From: Deltaproteobacteria bacterium
Lineage (GTDB): Bacteria; Myxococcota_A; UBA796; SXON01
Assembly: GCA_947445035.1 (NCBI GenBank)
Contig: CANFCK010000015.1
Coordinates: forward strand, 43,770-107,769
DNA: 64,000 nucleotides
Reading direction: 5' to 3'
Under the pieces are notes generated by a model. The model had not been told where the DNA came from. It saw only the letters and a list, made by a program, of their open reading frames with translations, and ran no database searches. Position numbers and translations under genes: made by a program. Of the stretch, positions 27,074 through 35,517 are shown piece by piece (within the stretch, counting starts at the first letter, position 1; every line of letters begins with the position of its first letter).

Positions 27074-27820
27074 CTAGGCCTGACCCGCTTGTTTGAGGAA
27101 TGAACGCGTGGTCTCGTGCTGCGGGTCCCCGAACACCTGGGCCGGAGGACCAGATTCTACGTCGTGACCGCCGGCGAAAACATGTACATGATCACTGACT
27201 TCCCGCGCAAAAGACATCGAGTGGGTCACGACGATCATCGTCTGATCGGCGGCGGCGAGGTCGGCGATGACCTTGAGCACCTCACCGGCCATCACCGGGT
27301 CGAGCGCGCTGGTCGGCTCGTCGAAGAGGATGCACTCCGGCTGCATGGCGAGCGTTCTGGCGATGGCGACACGCTGCTGTTGCCCGCCGGAGAGGTCGCG
27401 CGGCCAGGACTTCGCCTTGCTTTCGAGGCCGACCCGGCGCAAGATCTCCAGCGCGCGGGTCTCGGCCGCGTCTTTCGACTCCCCGTTGACGCGCATCGGC
27501 GCCTCGATGCAGTTGCCGAGCACGGTGAGATGCGGGAACAGGTTGAACTGCTGGAACACAAAGCCCACGCGCTTGCGGACGTCCTGTAGCAGTCTCGCGT
27601 CACGACTGGGATGAGTTTCCGGCGTGAGCGTGTAGTTGCCGATCTTCACCGAGCCGCCGTGGAAGCGCTCCAGCGCGTTGATGCAGCGGAGGAAAGTGCT
27701 CTTGCCGCCGACGGACGGGCCGATGATCGCCGCGACGTCGCCGCGGTTGACGGTAAGCGAGATGCCCTTGATGACATCCAGGTTGCCGTGGCGCTTGTGG
27801 AGCTCGTGGACGTTGATCAT
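27074..27820 (-). CDS. Polar amino-acid ABC transporter ATP-binding protein (GlnQ/HisP-like)
   Basis: A 248-residue ATPase of the polar amino-acid uptake family. Walker A is GPSVGGKST (the usual GPSGSGKST with two changes that keep the GxxxxGKS core), then Q-loop 'FVFQQFNLFPHLTVLGN', signature LSGGQQQR, Walker B (CILFDEPTSALDP) and switch His (VTHSMSFA). 'FNLFPHLTVL' is diagnostic of the GlnQ/HisP group. ATG 27820 overlaps the permease stop (ATGA). It energises the fused binding-protein/permease encoded upstream. It is followed two bases later by the zinc-finger histone gene. Confidence 0.93.
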   Translation of the reverse strand: MINVHELHKRHGNLDVIKGISLTVNRGDVAAIIGPSVGGKSTFLRCINALERFHGGSVKIGNYTLTPETHPSRDARLLQDVRKRVGFVFQQFNLFPHLTVLGNCIEAPMRVNGESKDAAETRALEILRRVGLESKAKSWPRDLSGGQQQRVAIARTLAMQPECILFDEPTSALDPVMAGEVLKVIADLAAADQTMIVVTHSMSFAREVSDHVHVFAGGHDVESGPPAQVFGDPQHETTRSFLKQAGQA

Positions 27821-29067
27821 GTGCGTGCCTCGTTGCCGAGTTTGTTCTCGATCTTCCTCGCGACGAGGCTCATCGGGTAGCTCATCATCAGGTAGAAGAG
27901 GCCGGTGAAGCCCATGAGCACCACGAGGTCCGAGACGTTGTTGCGCGACAGGACGCTGAACTGTTTGGTCAGCTCGACGATGGTGACGACGGAGCACACC
28001 GAAGTGTCCTTGAACATCGCGATGAAGTCGTTGACCACTGGAGGAATGACGATCCGGAAGGCTTGCGGCACGATGATCCGCTGGAGCGCCTGGGGCCGGG
28101 ACATGCCCAGAGACAGCGCCGCCTCCATCTGGCCGCTGGGGATCGCCTGAAGGCCGGCTCGATAGATCTCCGACTCATACGCCGAGTAGTTGATGGCCAG
28201 CCCGATGATCGCGGTGGGAATGGCGGGGATGATGATGCCCAGCTCGGGGAGGAAGTAGAAGATGAAATAGAGCTGGAGCATCAGCGGTGTGCCGCGGAGA
28301 AACTCCACATAGGCGGTGAGCGGGAGCTTGAGCCAAGCCGGACCGTAGAGCCGGCCGACCGCTACGCTCAGCCCAATGGCGATGGCGAGCGGGAACGAGA
28401 CGAGCGAGAGGAACACGGTCATCAGGGACGCGGCCCCGAGGAGCCGGGCGTAGTCCCCGGCGTTTTCGAGCTTGGACTTCTCCTCGACCGGTGGGGGCGC
28501 CGCGACGGAGACGACGGCGGGGGCCACGGTTGACGCGTCGGCGTTGGTTGGCTCCACCGCAGCGGGCGCCTCCGTCAGCGCGGCGGCGAGCCCGTAGAAC
28601 TTGCCGCTGTCGATGATCGCGGCCAGCTCGGCCTGATCGGCGTTCCACATGCCGTAGTTCTTGTAGATGCGCTCCAGCTCCCCGTTGCGGTACAAGGCCA
28701 CAAACGCGGTGTTGAACGCCTCGATCAGGTCACGATCGCCTTTACGGGCGTAGATGACGTAGTAGCCGGGGGCCACCGCCTCGCCGACGAAGCGGAGCTT
28801 GGGGAAGTCCTTGGCGTAGAACGAAGCGATCGGCGTGTCCTGGAGCGTGGCGTCGAGCTTACCGGTCTCGACCTCGCGCATCGCGTCGGTGACGCCGTCA
28901 TAGGAGGCCACCTCGATCGCGCCTCCGAACGCGGCCAGGTACTCCTCGGCCGCCGATCCACCGAGAACGCCGAATCTCCACTTCTCCCCGTCGGGCTTGG
29001 GCGACTTCAGCTGCTCCCAACTCTGGATCGGGCCGTCCTGCCGGACTTCGAGTTGAAGCGCGTACAC
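27817..29067 (-). CDS. Polar amino-acid ABC transporter: end of binding domain fused to permease (downstream part of a frame-shifted gene)
   Basis: This frame encodes the second lobe of a family-3 amino-acid binding domain ('IQSWEQLKSPKPDGEKWRFG', 'GYYVIYARKGDRDLIEAFN', 'YRNGELERIYKNYGMW'). An Ala/Val/Pro linker follows, then a HisM/GlnP-type permease of about 220 residues with the coupling motif 'EAALSLGMSRPQALQRIIVPQA'. The GTG at 29067 is only the first start codon in frame and cuts the binding domain in half. The first half is encoded just upstream in another frame, and a one-base shift near 29074 joins them. Binding-protein/permease fusions of this kind are known. The intact protein would have about 540 residues. 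Confidence 0.8.
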   Translation of the reverse strand: MYALQLEVRQDGPIQSWEQLKSPKPDGEKWRFGVLGGSAAEEYLAAFGGAIEVASYDGVTDAMREVETGKLDATLQDTPIASFYAKDFPKLRFVGEAVAPGYYVIYARKGDRDLIEAFNTAFVALYRNGELERIYKNYGMWNADQAELAAIIDSGKFYGLAAALTEAPAAVEPTNADASTVAPAVVSVAAPPPVEEKSKLENAGDYARLLGAASLMTVFLSLVSFPLAIAIGLSVAVGRLYGPAWLKLPLTAYVEFLRGTPLMLQLYFIFYFLPELGIIIPAIPTAIIGLAINYSAYESEIYRAGLQAIPSGQMEAALSLGMSRPQALQRIIVPQAFRIVIPPVVNDFIAMFKDTSVCSVVTIVELTKQFSVLSRNNVSDLVVLMGFTGLFYLMMSYPMSLVARKIENKLGNEART

Positions 29068-29437
29068 GTAATGAGGGAATCGAGGTCTCCATCGCCTCGG
29101 CCCGGTCGGTCATGAACTCGTAGCCGTTCATGATGAAGTCGACTTTGCGCGCCTGCAACATGCTGGGGAGCGCGTCCCACTGCGACTGCTGGAAGGTGAT
29201 CTTCAGGCCCATCTGCTTGGTGAGCGCGTCGGCGAGCTCGACCTCGAAGCCGATCAGCGTCTCCTGGTCGGTCTCGCTGGGGAAGATGTACGGCGCGCCC
29301 CCCTCCTGGTCGGCGCCCCAACTCAGGGAGCCGGCAGCCTTCGCTGCGGCGAGGGTGTCCCCCGCAAAGGCCGGCCGGGTCGCGATCGTCACCAGAGCGA
29401 CGAACAGCACCGCGACAAGACGGAAATAGGAGATCAT
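28898..29437 (-). CDS. N-terminal half of the amino-acid binding domain (upstream part of the frame-shifted gene)
   Basis: A signal peptide (MISYFRLVAVLFVALVTIATRPAFA) is followed by the first lobe of a family-3 solute-binding protein ('GSLSWGADQEGGAPYIFPS', 'GFEVELADALTKQMGLKITF', 'LQARKVDFIMNGYEFMTDRAEAME'). Homology stops after SIP (codon CCC at 29077-29075). Beyond that the frame is Arg-rich nonsense to 28898. Skipping the single T at 29074 continues as HYVYALQLEV in the other frame, exactly where the binding domain should go on. So this is either a real frameshift mutation, a sequencing or assembly error, or a programmed +1 shift. ATG 29437 is the start of the whole fusion. Confidence 0.78.
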   Translation of the reverse strand: MISYFRLVAVLFVALVTIATRPAFAGDTLAAAKAAGSLSWGADQEGGAPYIFPSETDQETLIGFEVELADALTKQMGLKITFQQSQWDALPSMLQARKVDFIMNGYEFMTDRAEAMETSIPSLRVRASTRSPAGRPDPELGAAEVAQARRGEVEIRRSRWIGGRGVPGRVRRRDRGGLL

Positions 29438-29464
29438 CGGCGGGCCTGCGTGCAGCGATACAGG

Positions 29465-30391
29465 CTACCACGCGCCATGGAACGGAAGCGTCGCCGCCAA
29501 CTCGACGCCCCACGCCCCGCTGACCGGGGCCCAGATGGCGCCGAGCCCCACTCCTGCCGCGATCAGGCGGGCGTTGACCTCGGGGTCCAGCGGCTCCGCA
29601 ACCGTGATGGCACCGCCTATATCGAGGGCGGTCGAGAGCGGTCCGTGCCCCAGACGCTGGCGGAGCCCGAGGGCCAGCTTCGCGTGCGGCGCCGGGGAAT
29701 CTCCCAGCACGCCGCCCAGCTGCAAGCGGGTCCACACCCGCTCTCTCGTGACCAGCTCGAACTCGCCGCCGAGGGCGTAGCCGCGGTCGTGGGTGGGCGT
29801 CAACACCGCGGCAAGCCCCCAACCCCCTCCCAACAGGGCCGGCCGCGCCCGTTTGGCAAGCAGCGCGGTCACGTACGTCGTGCGCGTCGCGAAAGAGATG
29901 TTGTCCGCCGACAGCTTTCGGCTGACGACCCCGATGATGCGTCCCTGGGCATCGAGCAACGGCCCGCCGCTGTTCCCCGGGTTGAGCGCGGCATCGGTCT
30001 GCACGAAAGAGTCGCCGACGGCCGAGACGATTCCCTGCGTGACACTCCACAGGAGGGTTCCCGACAACGAGCCGGACGCCGCCGCCGCGAACGGATGGCC
30101 GATCGCCCAGAGCTCGGCGCCCTGCAGGGGATCTTCGGTCGCGAGTGCGAGGATGGGCGCCGTAGGGCCGAGCCCGGGCACCTCGATTAGCGCAAGGTCC
30201 ATCGCGACGTCGGCGGCCACCATTCTCCCCACGAACTCCCGGCCATCGTGGGTCTGCACGCGAGGTCCCAGGCCGCTCGCGACGCAGTGATAGGCGGTGA
30301 GGACGGTGCCGCTCGGCTCGACGACGCTGCCGGTGCACAGATGCGGGCCGGTGGTCAATAGAACGATGGTGTCGAGCCAGGCGGGGTCCAT
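29465..30391 (-). CDS. Trypsin-like serine protease (S1C/DegP-type) with C-terminal strand-rich domain
   Basis: A 308-residue protein. The protease domain spans about 1-185 with the full triad: His35 (TAYHC), Asp65 (MDLALIE) and Ser141 (NPGNSGGP). No PDZ domain follows; instead about 120 residues of amphipathic strands end in 'GVELAATLPFHGAW', resembling a small barrel or sandwich. An in-frame TAG at 30403-30401 blocks upstream extension, and the ATG at 30391 starts directly with MDPAWLDTIV, so no signal peptide is visible. For a DegP-like enzyme that is odd. It lies 27 bases downstream of the transporter gene start, in opposite order, and is divergent from the next gene. Confidence 0.82.
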   Translation of the reverse strand: MDPAWLDTIVLLTTGPHLCTGSVVEPSGTVLTAYHCVASGLGPRVQTHDGREFVGRMVAADVAMDLALIEVPGLGPTAPILALATEDPLQGAELWAIGHPFAAAASGSLSGTLLWSVTQGIVSAVGDSFVQTDAALNPGNSGGPLLDAQGRIIGVVSRKLSADNISFATRTTYVTALLAKRARPALLGGGWGLAAVLTPTHDRGYALGGEFELVTRERVWTRLQLGGVLGDSPAPHAKLALGLRQRLGHGPLSTALDIGGAITVAEPLDPEVNARLIAAGVGLGAIWAPVSGAWGVELAATLPFHGAW

Positions 30392-30425
30392 CGCGCCGAC
30401 CTATCCGACGCCGCGATAGATCGGG

Positions 30426-31193
30426 ATGATGGGCGACGCCGGGGCGATGCTGCGAGTGGACGGGTGGACGTTTCCGGCGTCGACGCACGGAATCGCCCTC
30501 GTTCTTCGCGCTCCCATCGAGCCGAATGCGCCCCTCGACTGGCTCCACGAGGTGCTCTTGGCACCGTCACATCGCGACTCCTTTTTTGCGCTGGTGGACG
30601 CGCACGGGCTGGTGGTGGTCAAGGGCGTCCGGGCCGAGGAAGGCGCCTACCGCATGGTCCGCGGGCGCTCCAGCCGCGGCCGACTCAGCCAGGGCGAGTA
30701 TTTCCACCACGACGGCTGCACCGGCCCCATCAAGCCGCGCGTGGTCGAGATCCGCTTTCCCTACCAGCTGGTCGCGCGGCATGTCGCGACCGCGGTCGCC
30801 CCCTTTCCAGGGACCGTGATCGCGATGTTGGCGGAGCTCCCGAGCGCGCTGGCTGAGGGCGCGAGTTGGGGTCCGTGGCGAGATCGCGTCCAGGACGGCG
30901 TCCTGAGCCGCGCCGAGTGGGACACTCTGCAAGGGCTCCTGACCCGGGCGGTGCGTCGTGAGCTCGGTGCGGATGGCGCGCGCGCGTATTTCCGGGGGGT
31001 GGACGCCCGCGTCGGCGCCTACGTCGAGCCCTGGGAGGCCGGTGAGAGCCGTTTCATCGCCAACACCAACGCTGAACGCACGATGCAGCACCGACGCGCC
31101 TGGCCGCTGGCGATGCCAGAAGGCACGCCCAACGGCAACCTCGTCAAACGCTGGCCCGCGGAGGAGCTCGGGCGCGATACCATGCCTGGGTGA
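30426..31193 (+). CDS. Possible TauD-like Fe(II)/2-oxoglutarate oxygenase
   Basis: A 255-residue soluble protein. 'EYFHHDGCTGP' could supply the HxD-type iron ligands, and the C-terminal 'FIANTNAERTMQHRRAW...VKRW' resembles the distal His/Arg region of TauD-type dioxygenases. The match is by eye and partial, so the assignment is tentative. There are two adjacent Met codons at 30426 and 30429 and another at 30447; the true start is uncertain. Its stop overlaps the GTG of the CDF transporter (GTGA). The substrate is unknown. Confidence 0.5.
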   Translation: MMGDAGAMLRVDGWTFPASTHGIALVLRAPIEPNAPLDWLHEVLLAPSHRDSFFALVDAHGLVVVKGVRAEEGAYRMVRGRSSRGRLSQGEYFHHDGCTGPIKPRVVEIRFPYQLVARHVATAVAPFPGTVIAMLAELPSALAEGASWGPWRDRVQDGVLSRAEWDTLQGLLTRAVRRELGADGARAYFRGVDARVGAYVEPWEAGESRFIANTNAERTMQHRRAWPLAMPEGTPNGNLVKRWPAEELGRDTMPG

Positions 31194-32062
31194 ACCGCCC
31201 CCCCGCTCACCCGCTCGCCGTCGCGATCGCCGGCACACTCGTACTCGGTGGGATCAAGCTGACCGTGGCGCTGCTCACCGGCTCGCGCGCCGTCCTCGCG
31301 TCCGCGGCGGACAGCCTCGGCGACGCCGTGATCTCAGGGATGAACCTGCTGATGATGCGCCAAGCTGCCGAACCTCCGGACGAGGGCCACCCGTGGGGTC
31401 ACGGGAAGGCGGAGGCGTTGGCCTCGCTCACCCAAGCCGTGCTCCTGGGAGCGGTGGTCTTCGTCGTGGCGCGTTCGGCAGTCCTGTATCTGTGGGGGGG
31501 CCAGGCGATGGTGCCCGACACCGGCTTGGCCCTCGTCGGCATGGGCATCTCGGTGGTCGGGAGCTTTCTCATCTCCTCCTACTTGATGCGCGCTGCCGAG
31601 CGCACGGGGAGCCTCGTGCTCCGCGCCGATGCGACGCACTACCGGATGGACCTGCTGACCGGCGGCGCCGTCATCGCCGGGCTGATCGGGACCCGCCTGA
31701 CCGGGCGGGCCGAGCTGGACGCGATCGCGGCCCTCGTCGTCAGCGCCCTGATGGCCCGCGAGGTCTGGGGGCTCGGACGCGAGGCTGTCGACGAGCTGAT
31801 GGACCGGCCGCTGCCGGCCGACGAAGTGCGCGTCATCGAAGGCGCCCTCACCGGGCTCGGCGGCAACGTTCGCAGCTGGTGCAATCTCCGCACCCGGCGG
31901 GCGGGGCCGATGCGCTTTGTGCAGGTCCACGTCGCGCTCCCAGCGACGATCAGCTTTGCGGAGGCGCACGCAGAAGTCCATCGTGTCGAGGACGCGCTCA
32001 AGGCGGTTTTGCCCAATATCGACGTCATCGCGCACGCGGATGTCGAGGGGGAGGCGGAGTAG
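31190..32062 (+). CDS. Cation diffusion facilitator (CDF) metal efflux transporter
   Basis: A 290-residue membrane protein that exports divalent metals by proton exchange. The transport site residues are present: Asp41 and Asp45 (SAADSLGD) in helix 2 and His150/Asp154 (HYRMD) in helix 5. The cytoplasmic 'HPWGHGKAE' (His67, His71, Glu75) is the family's metal-binding loop. The C-terminal cytoplasmic domain ('MRFVQVHVALPATISFAEAH') dimerises. A DD-HD site is typical of zinc or iron exporters such as FieF. The GTG start at 31190 overlaps the preceding stop. Confidence 0.92.
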   Translation: MNRPPAHPLAVAIAGTLVLGGIKLTVALLTGSRAVLASAADSLGDAVISGMNLLMMRQAAEPPDEGHPWGHGKAEALASLTQAVLLGAVVFVVARSAVLYLWGGQAMVPDTGLALVGMGISVVGSFLISSYLMRAAERTGSLVLRADATHYRMDLLTGGAVIAGLIGTRLTGRAELDAIAALVVSALMAREVWGLGREAVDELMDRPLPADEVRVIEGALTGLGGNVRSWCNLRTRRAGPMRFVQVHVALPATISFAEAHAEVHRVEDALKAVLPNIDVIAHADVEGEAE

Positions 32063-32114
32063 CGGACCGCCGGGCGGCCTCGGGGGTCCCCCTCCGCCGC
32101 GATACATTGCCCCC

Positions 32115-34139
32115 GTGGACATCCCCGCCTACGCCGCGTTCTTGCCCCCTCCCCTTTTGGCGGCGCTCGATGCACAGATGGTGCCGACAGCCATCGCTGG
32201 GCTGCGCTCCAACCGGGGCCTCGTCGAGCGCTTCCCTGTGCTGGAATCCGCGGAAATGCTGGGCCTCGTGGTGGAGGTCTATCAGGCCGTCTCCATCGCT
32301 CTGAAAGCGGTTTTGGAGCGCCGCATCGACGATCGTGCTTTCTTCGACTCCCGCACCGTCGCGCTCACGACGGAAAACGCTGGGCTCGACATCAACGACC
32401 CGAAGTGGCGCACGGCCCTCGGGGAGCGCGATGCGGACGGCCGCATCATCGCGGGACCGTTACCCGATCGCACCGATCCGCCGGCGGTCCAGGTGCCAAC
32501 GTTCATACAGGGCCACCAGGTCACCCTGTTTGGCCCCCCAGACTCCGCAAAGATGGCGCTCAACGCCATGAACGCGATCCATCGCCGGCGCCCCGACGAG
32601 CCGCCGATGGTCGCCGAGCTGGTGGAGGGGCACGTCGCGCGTTGGGGCGCGGACAGCGAGGACAGCAAGACGCCGCTGGTCACGAGCCTCTACGAAGCGA
32701 GCATGAACCTGACAAGCTGCTTCGCAGGCACCCTCACCGACACCGATCCGCGCACCGGAAAAACCCTCCGCCTCGCCGAGAGGGCGCGCTCGCTCCCCAT
32801 CAAGCGCGTCGCCGGACTGGCGCTCCCCGACGGCAACCATCTGCTGCGCGGCTCGCCGCTGCCGCTGCATCTGGTGGAGTTGGTCCAACATGCCTGGTTG
32901 AACCATGACAAACCCGAGGCGCTCGTCTTCTACTTCCCCAAGCTGGAGAATGACGAAGAAGCCGCCTACCTTGCGGCGTTGTTGCGGGCGACGGAGGCGG
33001 GGATCGCCAAGCGCGACCCGCGCTTCAAGCCCGGGACCATCCGCGTGCTGATCGTATTCGAGAACCCGCGCGCGATCTTCCGTATTCGCGAGATGGCCGC
33101 GGCGCTCCACCCGTGGTTCCTCGGCGGCAGCCTCGGTTGGCACGACTTCCTGGCGGCGACCGCGCGGCTTTTCCGCCATGACCCCGGCTACCGCATCCCG
33201 GTCAAGGCCGACCCGAACATCGTCATTCGCCACATCCGCGAAAGCCACCGCATCCTGGTGCGCGACCTCGGCGCCTGCGGCGCGCTCAAGATCGGCGGGA
33301 TGTACGGGGTGCTCTACATCGAGGGCGACGCGCGCAGCTTCACCGTCAGCATGGTGGGGTTCGTGCGCGACGTGATGACCCAGCTTCGGCGTGGACTCGA
33401 CGGTTTCTGGGTGGCCCACCCGGACTTCGTGCGCATCGGCATCGCGCTGTGCGAGGCATGGCGGCGCCGCCAGCGGGACCCGACCAACACCGAGCTATTC
33501 TCGCTCATCGGGGCCTTGGTTCCGGACCCCGTGGAGGCGCCGAAGCTGGTGGCCTTCCTCGGCAGCGACGACGCGCCAGGGCTCTCCCCGGACGACCCCC
33601 GCTACCTCCGCGCGGTGCTCGCCGCCGAGCTGGGCGGCAGCGATGTCATCGCCAACGACGACCCCGAGGAGGTGCGGTACAACGTTTTCCAGGCGCTGCA
33701 ATACCTGGCGGACTGGCTGTCGGGGAATGGCTGTGTCGCCCTCCCCGCGACCCTGCGTGCCGCTGACGGCGAGCCTGTTCCCGTGCGGGTGATGGACGAT
33801 TTGGCGACCACTGAACGCTCACGATGGGAGCTCTGGGCAGAGGTCCATCACGGGCGCGTGGCCCGCGCCCAGTTCGAAGCCATCCTGGCTGAGGAGATCG
33901 CCTTTTTGCGAGACGGGCACGAGACGCCGACCCATCGACCGGCGGTCCGCTGGGAGGGCGAGGCCTCGCGCTGGTACCCGACGGCGGAGCGGCTGCTGCG
34001 GCTCTTGGTCCTCAACGAGCGGCCGCCCGAGTTCGTGACGGAGCTGCTGCTCCCGTTCACTTTTGCGCCCATCCGCGAAGCGGCGGATCCGTGGGCGGCC
34101 GCGAGGCGGCTCTGCCCGGGACGCTACGACTTGGGCTGA
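32115..34139 (+). CDS. Divergent malate synthase
   Basis: A 674-residue protein. Malate synthase landmarks appear in order: 'GPPDSAKMALNAMNA' (140-154), 'ADSEDSKTP', 'FYFPKLENDEEA', the Mg ligands Glu316 (VLIVFENP) and Asp344 (GWHDF), 'LKIGGM', 'GFWVAHPD' (430-437) and 'MDDLATTERSRWELW' (560-574). The last aligns with MEDAATAEISR, which holds the catalytic base Asp. It condenses glyoxylate with acetyl-CoA in the glyoxylate shunt. The RPRG segment carrying the active-site Arg is unusual (KRVAGL at 230-235). It is longer than malate synthase A (about 530). No isocitrate lyase is in the window. The start is GTG 32115. Confidence 0.8.
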   Translation: MDIPAYAAFLPPPLLAALDAQMVPTAIAGLRSNRGLVERFPVLESAEMLGLVVEVYQAVSIALKAVLERRIDDRAFFDSRTVALTTENAGLDINDPKWRTALGERDADGRIIAGPLPDRTDPPAVQVPTFIQGHQVTLFGPPDSAKMALNAMNAIHRRRPDEPPMVAELVEGHVARWGADSEDSKTPLVTSLYEASMNLTSCFAGTLTDTDPRTGKTLRLAERARSLPIKRVAGLALPDGNHLLRGSPLPLHLVELVQHAWLNHDKPEALVFYFPKLENDEEAAYLAALLRATEAGIAKRDPRFKPGTIRVLIVFENPRAIFRIREMAAALHPWFLGGSLGWHDFLAATARLFRHDPGYRIPVKADPNIVIRHIRESHRILVRDLGACGALKIGGMYGVLYIEGDARSFTVSMVGFVRDVMTQLRRGLDGFWVAHPDFVRIGIALCEAWRRRQRDPTNTELFSLIGALVPDPVEAPKLVAFLGSDDAPGLSPDDPRYLRAVLAAELGGSDVIANDDPEEVRYNVFQALQYLADWLSGNGCVALPATLRAADGEPVPVRVMDDLATTERSRWELWAEVHHGRVARAQFEAILAEEIAFLRDGHETPTHRPAVRWEGEASRWYPTAERLLRLLVLNERPPEFVTELLLPFTFAPIREAADPWAAARRLCPGRYDLG

Positions 34140-34176
34140 ACGAGGCTCACACCAGGTACCGACCTTCGCGCCAAGC

Positions 34177-34668
34177 TCAGTGCCCGTGGCTGTGGTCGTG
34201 GCCGTCGTGCCCGTGCGCGTGGCCGTGCGACGCCTCATCAGCAGTCGCGACACGAACCGAGCGAATCTCAACCGCGAAGCGAAGCTGAAGGCCCGACAGC
34301 GGGTGATCGAGCGTGACGCTGATGCCGTCGTCATCGACGCCCACCACGTAGAGCATCATCGATTCACCATTCGGGCCGCGGGCGCCGAGCGGCATGCCGA
34401 TCTGTGGCTGCATCTCCGCGGGAAGTTCGTTTCTCGGGACCCGGAAACCCTGGCCGGTGCGTTCGCCGTAGGCCTCGTGCGCCTCGACGATGATCTCCAG
34501 GGCTTCGCCGGCCTGACGGCCGAGAAGTTGCCGCTCGAGACCAGGGACGATCTGCCCGCCGCCGTGGAGGTAGCTGAGCGGCTTCCCCTCCGAGGCGTCG
34601 AGGACGCGGCCGTCCGGCGCGTGGAGCACGTACTCGAACGAAACGACCGAACCCGTTGTGATGACCAT
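34177..34668 (-). CDS. slyD: FKBP-type peptidyl-prolyl isomerase with His-rich tail (SlyD)
   Basis: A 163-residue SlyD homologue, a prolyl isomerase, chaperone and nickel-binding protein. The FKBP core ('VSFEYVLHAPDGRVLDASE', 'YLHGGGQIVPGLERQLLGRQAGE') is split by the insert-in-flap domain ('EAYGERTGQGFRVPRNELP' onward) and returns with 'GISVTLDHPLSGLQLRFAVEI'. It ends in the metal-binding tail ASHGHAHGHDGHDHSHGH. SlyD delivers nickel to hydrogenases; no such genes are near. ATG 34668 is divergent from the crotonase gene; 37 bases separate its stop from the malate synthase stop. Confidence 0.95.
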   Translation of the reverse strand: MVITTGSVVSFEYVLHAPDGRVLDASEGKPLSYLHGGGQIVPGLERQLLGRQAGEALEIIVEAHEAYGERTGQGFRVPRNELPAEMQPQIGMPLGARGPNGESMMLYVVGVDDDGISVTLDHPLSGLQLRFAVEIRSVRVATADEASHGHAHGHDGHDHSHGH

Positions 34669-34722
34669 CGGCGACGGCTAACGGATGGCCCCGGGCGGCG
34701 CGAGCCGGGTATACGGCTGTTC

Positions 34723-35433
34723 ATGCCCGTTGTCGTCGCGAATCACGGCCCCGTGGGGCTGCTCACGCTCGACCGGCCCGGTCGCGCGCACGCCTACGAT
34801 CGCGACCACCTCGACCAAATCCTGGCAGGCGCCCGCTCACTCGCAGATGCGCATCCGGTGATTGTGATCCGGTCGAGCGGCGAACGCGCGTTCTGCGGGG
34901 GCGCGGACCTTCAGGGGATGTCAGGCGCCGGCCCGCTGGACGCCCTGGATCTCCACAGCCAGCTCACCTTCACCGCGCTGGCGCGGCTCCCGGTGGTGCT
35001 GGTCTGCGCGATTCACGGCCCGGCCGTCGCCGGCGGTTTCGAGCTGGCGCTGGCCTGTGATCTGCGCGTGGCCGGCCCGCGAGCCACGTTTTCACTGCCC
35101 GAAACCGGCCTCGGCATCCTCCCCAGCGCCGGGGGAACGACCCGACTTTCAAGGCTGGTGGGCGCGTCCAGGGCCAAAGCCGTGATTCTGGGCGGCGAGG
35201 TTCTCGATGCCGCAACCGCGCTTGCCTGGGGGGTGGTCAACCGGTTGGCCGACGATCCCCGCGCCGAAGCGCTGGCCTGGGCCACGCAGATTGCCGCGCG
35301 CGATCCAGCGGCGCTGGCCCTGGCCAAGGCGATCATCGACGCCGAAGAAAGCACCGCATCGCTGGCGCGCGAACGCACGGCGGAGGCGATTTTGTATGGG
35401 CGGAAGGCCGTTCGCGCCGGCGGCCCTGACTAA
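34723..35433 (+). CDS. Enoyl-CoA hydratase/isomerase family protein (crotonase)
   Basis: A 236-residue crotonase-fold enzyme of fatty-acid metabolism. The oxyanion-hole segments are 'AFCGGADLQGM' and 'HGPAVAGGFELALACDLRVAG'. The 'SLPETGLGILPSAGGTTRLSRLVG' stretch holds the Glu positions of hydratases (PE..LGILP..GGT). It is slightly short of the usual 255-260 residues. ATG 34723 is used because it begins the family's first strand; the longer open frame is a shadow of slyD. Isomerase or hydratase cannot be distinguished. Confidence 0.9.
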   Translation: MPVVVANHGPVGLLTLDRPGRAHAYDRDHLDQILAGARSLADAHPVIVIRSSGERAFCGGADLQGMSGAGPLDALDLHSQLTFTALARLPVVLVCAIHGPAVAGGFELALACDLRVAGPRATFSLPETGLGILPSAGGTTRLSRLVGASRAKAVILGGEVLDAATALAWGVVNRLADDPRAEALAWATQIAARDPAALALAKAIIDAEESTASLARERTAEAILYGRKAVRAGGPD

Positions 35434-35517
35434 GGGCACTCCCTGTGCACGTACCGGCCACGGTAGTCGGCGCCGTCCCCCTCGTCGTGAAGGTACGTGA
35501 CCGGCCGTAGAGCTGCT

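Noticed and set aside
29007..30548. 513-residue open frame on the minus strand
   Set aside because: Arg-rich sequence in the wrong frame across the S1C protease and transporter genes, both of which show real motifs in other frames.
35430..35517. Protein-like minus-strand peptide (VTYLHDEGDGADYRGRY) in the gap between the crotonase and pilT
   Set aside because: The frame has no usable start codon and is only about 26 codons past pilT; it may be a remnant of a lost gene but cannot be supported.
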